A stretch of DNA of 6,176 bases from CAYYMD01 sp964480425. GTDB taxonomy: Bacteria; Planctomycetota; Phycisphaerae; SM23-33. Below, in pieces: positions 1 to 6,176 of the stretch. The stretch is from the NCBI GenBank assembly GCA_964480425.1, contig CAYZPY010000146.1, forward strand, positions 1 through 6,176, given 5' to 3'. Position numbers and translations under genes: made by a program. Below the pieces are notes generated by a model. That model ran no database searches. It worked only from the letters and a program-made list of their open reading frames with translations, and was not told the origin of the DNA. Numbering within the stretch: position 1 is the first letter of the stretch; each line of letters begins with the position of its first letter.

Positions 1-1
1 G

Positions 2-412
2 GAGGCGGAGCTGTGCTGCCCCGCCGGCGACGCCCGCCTCATGTCCGACGCCTGGGCGAACATGTCCGCGCCGTTCGGAATGCCGGTTACCGCACCGCCC
101 CCGGATGAAACGATCGAACCCGGGGAAACGATAACCGTCGGCGGCTCGCAGTGGGACGTGCTGGACACCTCCGGGCACACGCCGGGGAGTGTGAGTTTCT
201 ACTGCGCCCACGAGGGCGTCGTTCTCACCGGCGATTCGCTTTTCGCCGGCAGCGTGGGGCGAACCGACATCCCCCAGGCCAACGGCGAAAACCTCATCCG
301 CAACATACGACAGAACCTGCTGGCCCTGCCGGACGACACTCGCGTGCTCCCAGGCCACGGTGAACAAACCACCATCGCCCAGGAGCGGGCGAACAATCCG
401 TTCCTGGCGTAA
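2..412 (+). CDS. MBL-fold hydrolase, glyoxalase II-like (5'-truncated by window edge)
   Basis: The reading frame is open from base 2 to a TAA at 410-412, and residues before the first ATG (41) fit the family, so the true start lies upstream of the window. What remains is the C-terminal part of a metallo-beta-lactamase fold hydrolase of the hydroxyacylglutathione hydrolase-like group, probably a cytoplasmic Zn/Fe thioester or related hydrolase. Visible landmarks are THTPGS-type SGHTPGS (metal-ligand His at 176-178), GDSLFAGSVGRTD (metal-bridging Asp at 233-235), and LPGHGEQTTIAQERANNPFL at the end, which is the usual C-terminus of these short proteins. The catalytic HxHxDH motif would lie before base 1 and cannot be checked. 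A gap of 119 bases separates it from gyrA. Family placement is secure; the substrate is not known. Confidence 0.9.
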   Translation, partial: EAELCCPAGDARLMSDAWANMSAPFGMPVTAPPPDETIEPGETITVGGSQWDVLDTSGHTPGSVSFYCAHEGVVLTGDSLFAGSVGRTDIPQANGENLIRNIRQNLLALPDDTRVLPGHGEQTTIAQERANNPFLA

Positions 413-517
413 TTGGCCACCGCAAATCGCCACATTAAACGCCGATATAACGTTGCTTACCGCCCGCGATAATGATAAATTCGTGCTTTGTTCCAAGCCC
501 CCAACAACGACATTCAT

Positions 518-521
518 GGAG
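518..521 (+). promoter_or_regulatory. Ribosome binding site of gyrA
   Basis: GGAG lies 10 bases before GTG 532. It decides the start: the in-frame ATG at 472 has no purine-rich tract before it, and the 20 residues between 472 and 532 look like translated leader (Cys, Trp, Pro-Gln-Gln) rather than a gyrase N-terminus. Confidence 0.6.
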
Positions 522-531
522 AAAATGCGAA

Positions 532-3168
532 GTGGCCAAGAAAAAGTCCACCAGGAGCAAAACTGCCGATAACCAGGACGTTCCCGCGCCGGCCCAGGCG
601 GAGCTGACCACCCGCGACGAGCACGTCGAGGACCACACCATCGAAGAGGAGATGCGGGAGAGTTACCTCACCTACGCCATGAGCACCATCGTGGACCGGG
701 CGCTCCCGGACGTCCGCGACGGGCTAAAGCCATCCCAGCGGCGTGTGCTGGCGGCGATGAACGACCTGAACCTCGGCCCGCGGTCCGCACACCGCAAGTG
801 CGCCAAGATCGCCGGCGACACCTCGGGCAACTACCACCCCCACGGCGAGGGAGTGGTCTATCCCACGCTGGTCCGCATGGGACAGCACTGGAACATGCGG
901 TACCCGCTGATTGATCCCCAGGGCAATTTCGGCTCGATAGACGGCGACCCGCCGGCGGCAATGAGATACACCGAGGCGCGGATGGCGGCGCCGGCGGTGG
1001 AAATGCTGCACGACCTGAATCTCGAAACGGTGGACATGCTGCCAAACTACGACGAAACACGCACCGAGCCGTCTGTGCTGCCCGGCAAATTCCCCAACCT
1101 GCTGGTCAACGGCGCTCAGGGCATCGCGGTGGGCATGGCCACCAGCATTCCCCCACACAACGTCAACGAGATATGCAAGGCGCTGGTTCACCTTATTGAA
1201 AATCCCGACGCCACGATCGGCGACCTGATGAAGATAGTCAAGGGTCCGGACTTTCCCACGGGCGGTCTTATCTGCGGGCGCGGCGGCATCATCGAGGGCT
1301 ACAAGACCGGGCGGGGTCGAATCGTCGTCCGCGCACGGATGCACACCGAGCAGGTCCGCGGGGGAAAGACACAGATAGTCATCACCGAGATCCCCTACCA
1401 GGTCCTCAAGACCACGATAATCGAGCGGATCGCCACGGTGGTCAAGGACGGCAAGATACCCGACATTCAGGACATCCAGGACCACACCGACCGCACCGGC
1501 ATGCGCATCGTTCTGGACCTTCGCAAGGGCGCCGAGCCGGAGGTCGTCGTCAACCGCCTCTACCGATACACGCCGCTTCAGTCCACGTTCAGCATAATCA
1601 ATATCGCGCTGGTCAACCGCGCACCGCGTACGCTGACGCTGCGCGACATGCTGATGCTGTACCTGGAGCACCGCAAGGACGTCATCCGCAGGCGCACGGC
1701 GTTTTTGCTGCGCCGGGCGCGCCAGCGGGCGCACGTGCTGGAGGGGCTCATACTGGCCGTGGCGGACATCGACCGGATAATCGACATAATCAAAAAATCT
1801 CCCGACGTGCCCCACGCACGCGAAAAACTCATGAAGCACAAACTCCGCCTCACCGAGCGGGCGACCATACGCAAACTGCTGCCCGATAAATTCGTCGCCC
1901 GCGCCTCAAAGGGCCACCAGTATCTAACTGAGGTCCAGGCCAACGCCATCCTGGGCATGCAGCTTCAGCGCCTCACCGGGCTGGAGATAGAGAAACTCGC
2001 CGGCGAGTACTCCAAACTCGTCGAGGAGATCGAGGGTCACGAGGCCGTCCTGGCCGATGAGAACCTCCTGCTGGACATCGTCCGCGAAGACATCTTCGAG
2101 ATACAGGAGCGCTACGGCGACGACCGCCGCACCGACATCGTCGGCGACGTGGAGGATATCGAGATCGAGGACCTCATCGCCGAGGAAGACGTGGTGGTGA
2201 CCCTGTCCCACGCCGGATACATCAAGCGCATGCCGCTCAGCGCCTATCGCAAGCAGGGACGGGGCGGCAAGGGCATCATCGGCTCGGGCTCGAAGGAGGG
2301 CGACTTCATCGAGCGGGTGTTCATCGCATCCACCCACGATTACATGCTGGTTTTCCTCAACAACGGCCGGTTGCATTGGCTGAAGGTTTACGACGTGCCC
2401 TCGATGGCGCGGACCTCGCGCGGACGGGCGATAGTCAACATGCTCCAGACCAGCGGAAACGAGAGTATCTGCGCAGTGGTTGCGGTGCGCGAGTTCGACG
2501 GGAACCGCTTCCTGCTGACCGCCACGCGCAAGGGCAAGGTCAAAAAGACGCCGCTGAAGGCATACGGAAATCCGCGCAAGGGCGGCATCCAGGCCACCGG
2601 ACTGGCCAAGGGTGACGCCGTGGTGGGAGTCGCCATCACAAACGGTAACGACGAGATAGTCCTGGGCACCACCAACGGACAGGCCATCCGTTTCAAGGAA
2701 ACCGACGTCCGCCCCATGGGTCGCACCGCCGCGGGCGTGCGAGGGGTGAACCTTCGCAAGGGCGACGAGGTTGTTGACATGGCCATCGTTGACCCCTCGG
2801 CGTCGCTGCTGACCGTGTGCCAGAACGGATACGGCAAGCGGACGAACTTCCAGGAGTACCGCATCCAGAGCCGCGGCGGTTACGGCATAATCAATATCAA
2901 GACCACCAAGCGAAACGGCAAGGTTGTGGGTATGAAATCCATCCGGGGATCGGACGAGCTGATGATCATCACCTACAAGGGGATGATAGTCCGCATAGGC
3001 ATGGCCGACGTGCGCACCATAGGTCGGGCCACCCAGGGCGTGCGGATTATCCGCCTGGGCGAAAACGACAGGGTTGTATCCGTTGCCCGCGTGGTAGCCG
3101 ACGAAGAAGCCGACTCGGACGAATCGCCCGATAAAAAATCCACGACCCAGCCGGAGAAACCCGCATGA
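532..3168 (+). CDS. gyrA: DNA gyrase subunit A
   Basis: This is the DNA breakage-reunion subunit of gyrase, which works with GyrB in an A2B2 complex to introduce negative supercoils using ATP. From GTG 532 the product is 878 residues, close to E. coli GyrA (875), with a lysine-rich N-terminal extension of about 24 residues. Catalytic Tyr146 sits in AAMRYTEARM after Arg145. GIAVGMATSIPPHN, which carries the DNA-intercalating Ile, follows. The C-terminal domain from about 550 shows six beta-pinwheel repeats, near 551, 604, 660, 708, 759 and 809. QGRGGKG at 575-581 matches the GyrA box (QRRGGRG) and favours gyrase over topoisomerase IV ParC. The tail is acidic. The positions equal to E. coli Ser83 and Asp87 are Gly107 and Pro111. 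The ATG at 472 would give 898 residues but lacks a ribosome binding site. No gyrB is in the window. The stop overlaps the next small gene by ATGA. Confidence 0.97.
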   Translation: MAKKKSTRSKTADNQDVPAPAQAELTTRDEHVEDHTIEEEMRESYLTYAMSTIVDRALPDVRDGLKPSQRRVLAAMNDLNLGPRSAHRKCAKIAGDTSGNYHPHGEGVVYPTLVRMGQHWNMRYPLIDPQGNFGSIDGDPPAAMRYTEARMAAPAVEMLHDLNLETVDMLPNYDETRTEPSVLPGKFPNLLVNGAQGIAVGMATSIPPHNVNEICKALVHLIENPDATIGDLMKIVKGPDFPTGGLICGRGGIIEGYKTGRGRIVVRARMHTEQVRGGKTQIVITEIPYQVLKTTIIERIATVVKDGKIPDIQDIQDHTDRTGMRIVLDLRKGAEPEVVVNRLYRYTPLQSTFSIINIALVNRAPRTLTLRDMLMLYLEHRKDVIRRRTAFLLRRARQRAHVLEGLILAVADIDRIIDIIKKSPDVPHAREKLMKHKLRLTERATIRKLLPDKFVARASKGHQYLTEVQANAILGMQLQRLTGLEIEKLAGEYSKLVEEIEGHEAVLADENLLLDIVREDIFEIQERYGDDRRTDIVGDVEDIEIEDLIAEEDVVVTLSHAGYIKRMPLSAYRKQGRGGKGIIGSGSKEGDFIERVFIASTHDYMLVFLNNGRLHWLKVYDVPSMARTSRGRAIVNMLQTSGNESICAVVAVREFDGNRFLLTATRKGKVKKTPLKAYGNPRKGGIQATGLAKGDAVVGVAITNGNDEIVLGTTNGQAIRFKETDVRPMGRTAAGVRGVNLRKGDEVVDMAIVDPSASLLTVCQNGYGKRTNFQEYRIQSRGGYGIINIKTTKRNGKVVGMKSIRGSDELMIITYKGMIVRIGMADVRTIGRATQGVRIIRLGENDRVVSVARVVADEEADSDESPDKKSTTQPEKPA

Positions 3169-3391
3169 CCAAGCGGCGACCGGATTTATCACATATCCAA
3201 GTTGCCCGCGACGCAACGGCAGCGGTGCTCCGTGAAATGACACCGGCACAGAGATTACAAATATGATGTTCGCCTGCAACCGGGTGATGCGCACGTTTAT
3301 CGAGGCGAAGGTCGGAATCGAACATAGCGACCGGGACGACTATAAAAGACGGGCGGAAGTCGCTCGCAGGTATGCAAGTATCAAAACCTGA
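3165..3391 (+). CDS. Small uncharacterised protein, split between two frames
   Basis: ATG 3165 overlaps the gyrA stop as ATGA and is preceded by GGAG (3153-3156) at 8 bases. This frame gives 33 residues, ending in LREMTPAQRLQI at TGA 3264-3266. A second frame begins at ATGATG 3263, again as an ATGA overlap, and gives 42 residues: it starts MMFACNRVMRTFIEAKVGI, has RRAEVARRYASIKT at its end, and stops at 3389-3391. Read in series, with one base missing near 3261-3266, the two give one protein of about 75 residues. It resembles, from memory, a widespread family of small uncharacterised helical proteins with a pattern like TPAxRL...NR..R.l..A.i..eh.d......evArR. So it is either one gene with an indel (natural or sequencing error) or two coupled small frames. 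No signal peptide or membrane segment is visible. Function unknown; coupling to gyrA suggests cotranscription only. Confidence 0.55.
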
Positions 3392-3498
3392 ATTGTTTCC
3401 ATTTACCATCGAATGGGCCGAAAAACCAAACCTTACCGAAATCCGGGAAGCAATCCTGAGACGACTGGGAAAAAAGAAACATACGCCTTCCGATTCAT

Positions 3499-4987
3499 TT
3501 ATGCCTTCACCGGCGGGATTTGCGCGGCGAATTCGATTTTCACCGGATACGCGCAGCCATAGTACGGCCTGGGGGGCATGGCGATTTTTAGCCCCTGGCG
3601 GTCCTGGCGCCATTTCAACTGCCCGGGAACGCCGAGCATTCTCACCGCGGCGATATTCGAAGCGTCGAATCCGCCCCGACGCAGCGTAGTAATATTCAGC
3701 GACTCGCCCGGCCAGTCCAGCACCGTGGCGTAAAGGACCGTATTGTCCTTGTTGCGGGTGAAGCGGACGTCGCGCGAAGTGTAATGCCTCTCGTCGCCGA
3801 TGCATGGCGCCGCCCGGAACCGTCGGTCCTTCGCCGTAAACCACGTACGGGCGCGTGGAATATATCGCCTCACCGCAGGTTTTCAACCACCCGCCGACTT
3901 CCAGCAGCACATTGCCCACCGCCCCCGGCACGGTCCCGTCGGCCCGCGGACCGAACGCGAGCATCAGCACGCCGTTCTTGCTGACAACGTCCACCAGCAT
4001 GTCCACGATTTCATCCGGCGTCTTGTAAACGTCGTCGTTGCAGTAACACCAGCACTTCTTGCTGATTGACGTGTCGTTCTGCCAGATCATCCCGCGGAGG
4101 TTGTCGAACTCTGCCCGCTCAAGGTCCAGCACAGCACAACCGTCGGCAAGTATCCCGTGCTTGTAATTGATGACCACGCCGGGCGAGCCGAATTCGCCCC
4201 TGCCCCACCGGATTGCACTGTTGTAATAAAATTCGCAAAACTTAGGTCGCCACGGCGCAAACGCCTCGGACGTGTCCCATCCCCAGTCGAAGTAGTACAG
4301 GTCCGGGCGATATTTATCGGCCAGTTCGCAGGTGCGTTTCCACCAGCCGTCGATAAACCGCCTGCTGGGGCCCGTGCCGTCGGTGTACAGCCCATGCGTG
4401 GCTGGGTCCACGGCGTCAAATTTATTGGCGTGATTGTACCAGTAGAAATCGTAGTGCCACCCGAGGTGATTGGACACGCCGAATTTCAGACCCGCCCTGC
4501 GGACCGCACGCTCGATTTCGCCTGTTACGTCACGCCGAGGACCCATCGCGACGCTGTTCCAGGGGGTGTGGCTGGAATCGTACATCGCAAAACCGTCGTG
4601 AAACTCCGAAATTATGGTGAAGAATTTCGCACCCGCCTCGGCGCCCAGGCGCACCCAGCGGTCCGCATCGAACCGCTCGCCGGTGAACATCGGGATGAAA
4701 TCCTTGTATCCGAACCTGGACGGATGTCCGTAAGTCCGCTTGTGATATTCGTATATGCCGGAATTGCGGTGGTTGGACACGTCGTACATCCATCGCCCGT
4801 ACCAGCCCGCCACGTGACCGCCGCGATACGCCGGAACGGAATAAGGGCCCCATATCGCCCACACGCCGAACTTGGCGTCCTGGTACCACTGGGGCGCTCG
4901 ATAATTGCAAAGCGAATCCCAATCGGGACGGTACATCTGCGCCTCGTGCGACTGCGGTTCAGTCACGGCTGTGGTTCTTTGCTCCAT
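3499..4987 (-). CDS. GH29-type alpha-L-fucosidase, interrupted by a frameshift
   Basis: Glycoside hydrolase family 29 enzymes remove terminal alpha-L-fucose from glycans with retention (EC 3.2.1.51). Translation starts at ATG 4987-4985, with AAGGGA about 9 bases before it. The N-terminus has no signal peptide, so the product is probably cytoplasmic. The first frame carries the catalytic barrel: KFGVWAIWGPYSVPA (39-53), FGYKDFIPMF (92-101), EFHDGFAMYDS (128-138), YYFDWGWD (231-238) with the likely nucleophile Asp234, VINYKH (272-277), LDLER (288-291, Glu290 a candidate acid/base), DIVSKNG-like VVSKNGVLML and GEAIYSTRPYVVYGEGPT (to 389). After about residue 396 the homology moves to the next frame: DERHYTSRDVRFTRN, LKWRQDRQGLKI, and TAA at 3501-3499. 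The joined product would be about 495 residues, normal for the family. Two usual substrate-pocket histidines are replaced (Ile45, Phe129), so activity and specificity are open. Confidence 0.88.
3796..3823 (-). other. Frameshift site in the alpha-L-fucosidase gene
   Basis: On the - strand the barrel frame reads YGEGPTVPGGAMH down to base 3800 and then leaves family-like sequence. The C-terminal beta-domain frame picks up at GGC 3798-3796 as GDERHYTSRD. Joining them requires skipping one base (an extra base here, or two lost). The exact base cannot be fixed: any point between the GEGPT codons (ending 3821) and about 3796 fits. No homopolymer longer than three bases lies there. Without the shift the barrel frame runs on to 3047 with non-homologous residues, antisense to the end of gyrA. 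Confidence 0.8.
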
Positions 4988-5106
4988 CTCGAAAAATCCC
5001 TTCGTTTACAGGCGCCTCATGTATGCCAACTCTATCGCCTTCTACGACATTGTACGGGGGTGTTCGCGGGCAAAACGCGATTTTCACACCGGTTCTGTGA
5101 GATTTT

Positions 5107-5135
5107 TTCTCAAATTCCACATGGCGATATATAAA
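5107..5135 (+). promoter_or_regulatory. Candidate sigma70-type promoter for the lipoprotein MBL gene
   Basis: TTCTCA (5107-5112) and TATAAA (5130-5135) are separated by 17 bases, inside the A+T-rich stretch TATATAAAAT. The -35 matches TTGACA at four of six positions and the -10 matches TATAAT at five of six. The -10 ends 47 bases before the ATG at 5183. This is by-eye consensus matching only. Confidence 0.35.
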
Positions 5136-5171
5136 ATCGTCTCCGATGGCGATAATGCAATACGGCACGGC

Positions 5172-5177
5172 AAAGGG
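5172..5177 (+). promoter_or_regulatory. Ribosome binding site of the lipoprotein-leader start
   Basis: AAAGGG is followed by a 5-base spacer and ATG 5183. It supports the longer, exported form of the MBL protein. Confidence 0.55.
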
Positions 5178-5182
5178 CAGAC

Positions 5183-6088
5183 ATGAGTCCTTGCGTCAAA
5201 AACGCGGGAATTTTTATTTCGCGGCTTGTCGGGCTGCCGGCGGCGCTGGGCGCCACGGCAGTTTTTGCGATGACCGGCTGTAAGTCGGGCGAAAATACCA
5301 CCGCCTCCACGCCGGCAACCAGGCCCGAAAAGGGAGAAGTTATGATTACAATAGTCTTTGACAACAATCCGTCCCGAAAGGACCTCAAGCCCGGCTGGGG
5401 ATTTTCGTGCGTCATCCGGGGACTGCCCGGGACAATTCTTTTCGACACCGGCGGCGACGGGCGGACGCTGCTGGATAACGCCAGGGATCTCGGCGTCAGG
5501 ACCGGGGAAATCGACCTGGTCGTGCTGAGCCACATTCACGGCGACCACACCGGCGGATTGTGGGACTTGCTCCGCGCCCGCGGCGGCGTGAAGGTTTATT
5601 CGCCTGTGGGATTCGGCGATTCATTCAAACGGCGCGTCAGCAAACTCGGCGGCGAAGTCATAGAGGCCGACGAATCGATAAATATCTGCGACGGCGCAAT
5701 GACGACCGGCACGATGGGCAAGGGATACATCGAAGAGCATGGCCTGTGCGTCAAAACGCCCCACGGCTGGGTGCTGATAACCGGCTGTGCTCATCCGGGC
5801 ATCGCCGACATGACCGAGCAGGCCACAAAACTCGCCGATAGCCCAATGCACCTGGTGATTGGCGGATTTCATATGTCCGCTGCCTCGAAGCGGCAGATTG
5901 AGAAAGTGATAGATAAGTTCGAGAAACTCGGCGTCGAAAAGGCCGCACCGTGTCATTGCTCGGGAAACACCACAAGAATGCTCTTCAAAAAGCACTACGA
6001 CGACAACTTCATCCCCGCATGCGTCGGCACATCTCTGCATTTCAAGCCGCAAAAGCAAGACAAAACCGAAACCGGCGCCCGCCCATAA
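5183..6088 (+). CDS. MBL-fold lipoprotein, dihydropterin/methanopterin phosphate synthase-like family (COG1237-type)
   Basis: The 301-residue product starts with a lipoprotein-type leader: Lys6 and Arg14, a hydrophobic stretch of about residues 15-30, and MTGC with Cys33 as the likely lipidated residue. A Thr/Pro-rich linker of 20 residues follows. The MBL domain begins at Met54 with MITIVFDNN, GWGFSCVI (71-78) and ILFDTGGDGRTLL. SHIHGDHTGG (116-125) is the HxHxDH metal motif (His117, His119, Asp121, His122). ITGCAHPGI supplies His204, IGGFHM His230, and APCHCSGN (255-262) is the family's C-terminal signature. This order matches the family that includes the archaeal ribofuranosylaminobenzene phosphate-dihydropterin condensing enzyme, but many members are uncharacterised, and an exported form makes a role in pterin synthesis doubtful. 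The lipobox is imperfect (Met at -3, Thr at -2). An internal ATG at 5342 (Met54) has its own strong Shine-Dalgarno. The family call is firm, the substrate unknown. Confidence 0.9.
   Translation: MSPCVKNAGIFISRLVGLPAALGATAVFAMTGCKSGENTTASTPATRPEKGEVMITIVFDNNPSRKDLKPGWGFSCVIRGLPGTILFDTGGDGRTLLDNARDLGVRTGEIDLVVLSHIHGDHTGGLWDLLRARGGVKVYSPVGFGDSFKRRVSKLGGEVIEADESINICDGAMTTGTMGKGYIEEHGLCVKTPHGWVLITGCAHPGIADMTEQATKLADSPMHLVIGGFHMSAASKRQIEKVIDKFEKLGVEKAAPCHCSGNTTRMLFKKHYDDNFIPACVGTSLHFKPQKQDKTETGARP
5331..5336 (+). promoter_or_regulatory. Internal ribosome binding site before Met54 of the MBL lipoprotein
   Basis: AGGGAG is 5 bases before ATG 5342, a near-ideal Shine-Dalgarno and spacing. That ATG is the first codon of the conserved MBL domain, where leaderless members of the family start. 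It may allow a cytosolic form of 248 residues, or be a leftover of the ancestral start before the leader was added. Confidence 0.45.
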
Positions 6089-6090
6089 CA

Positions 6091-6105
6091 CCGCACCGCT
6101 TGCGG
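6091..6105 (+). terminator. Weak hairpin after the lipoprotein MBL gene
   Basis: CCGCA (6091-6095) and TGCGG (6101-6105) form a perfect 5-base stem with a 5-base loop, two bases after the TAA. No T-run follows, so it is not a typical intrinsic terminator; it could be Rho-linked or chance. The remaining bases to 6176 show no gene I can support. Confidence 0.2.
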
Positions 6106-6176
6106 AGACCTGTCCCCAGCCGACGAGCCAATTGCTTTGTCTGTAAATGATTGTCGTAAGTAGACGTGAAAAAACT

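Larger units (their letters stand above)
4988..5182. promoter_or_regulatory. Divergent intergenic control region
   Basis: These 195 bases lie between the start codons of the - strand fucosidase and the + strand lipoprotein gene, so promoters for both should be here. The middle and right parts are more A+T-rich than the genes. For the + strand the best candidate is given as a separate entry. For the - strand, TACAAT (complement of 5049-5054) is a good -10 box, but no convincing -35 stands at 16-18 bases. A 9-base direct repeat, ATGGCGATA, occurs at 5121-5129 and 5146-5154, starts 25 bases apart. It could be an operator or chance. No riboswitch-like structure was recognised. Confidence 0.45.

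Noticed and set aside
472..531. Upstream ATG start for gyrA
   Set aside because: No Shine-Dalgarno precedes it, and the extra 20 residues do not look like a gyrase N-terminus. GTG 532 has GGAG at a usable distance.
1924..3294. Long open frame of 456 codons on the - strand across the second half of gyrA
   Set aside because: It is antisense to a clearly conserved gyrA, its residues show no family-like motif, and its composition is what the complement of a G+C-rich gene gives. The same holds for the 371-codon - strand frame at 724-1839.
3392..3498. Bidirectional terminator between the convergent gyrA unit and the fucosidase
   Set aside because: I looked for a G+C-rich hairpin with flanking A/T runs and found only A-rich tracts without a convincing stem. 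The region holds nothing I can support.
3372..3689. Possible 105-codon + strand gene between gyrA and the fucosidase end
   Set aside because: The first 36 or so codons look mildly protein-like (EIREAILRRLGKKK), but the rest is antisense to the fucosidase C-terminal domain. There is no clear ribosome binding site, and its start lies inside the small gene's 3' end. I recognise no family.
3047..3796. C-terminal run-on of the fucosidase barrel frame down to 3047
   Set aside because: After the frame break the residues no longer match the family, and the last part is antisense to gyrA. The real C-terminal domain is in the neighbouring frame, ending at 3499.
4157..5134. Open frame of 325 codons on the + strand opposite the fucosidase barrel
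   Set aside because: It is the complement of the conserved GH29 coding sequence. Its length comes from codon bias, and no domain is recognisable.

Overview
The window is about 60 % G+C and looks like chromosomal DNA of a free-living bacterium. I think Planctomycetota is the most likely source, perhaps a Phycisphaerae-type polysaccharide degrader. That rests on the GyrA sequence style (HPHGEGVVYPTLVRMGQ, GDPPAAMRYTEARM) and on a fucosidase of a subfamily common in marine and gut polysaccharide degraders. It is inference and was not tested by any search.

Layout, left to right. (1) The 3' part of a glyoxalase II-like metallo-beta-lactamase (MBL) fold hydrolase on the + strand (2-412), cut by the window edge. 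(2) A full-length DNA gyrase subunit A gene, gyrA (+, 532-3168, GTG start), with all catalytic landmarks, a six-repeat C-terminal domain and a GyrA box. Its two main quinolone-contact positions are Gly and Pro. (3) A very small downstream gene (+, 3165-3391), joined to gyrA by an ATGA overlap. Its sequence is divided between two frames that meet at a second ATGA. (4) On the - strand, a GH29-type alpha-L-fucosidase gene (4987 to 3499), convergent with gyrA. The conserved C-terminal domain lies one frame away from the catalytic domain, so the gene has a frameshift near 3798-3823. (5) A divergent intergenic region of 195 bases. (6) A lipoprotein-leader MBL protein of the dihydropterin/methanopterin phosphate synthase-like family (+, 5183-6088). 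A second well-placed ribosome binding site lies exactly where the MBL domain begins. (7) 88 bases of downstream DNA with no gene I can support.

How the genes relate. gyrA and the small gene are almost certainly cotranscribed. The fucosidase and the lipoprotein MBL gene are divergent and could share a control region, but nothing in the sequence shows a common pathway. I found no RNA genes, insertion sequences, CRISPR arrays or phage genes.

The most useful points for a second look are: the two frame breaks; the fucosidase active-site replacements (Ile45 for the HWG histidine, Phe129 for the first histidine of HHDG); the possible two-form (exported or cytosolic) MBL protein; and the natural Gly/Pro combination in the gyrase quinolone pocket.
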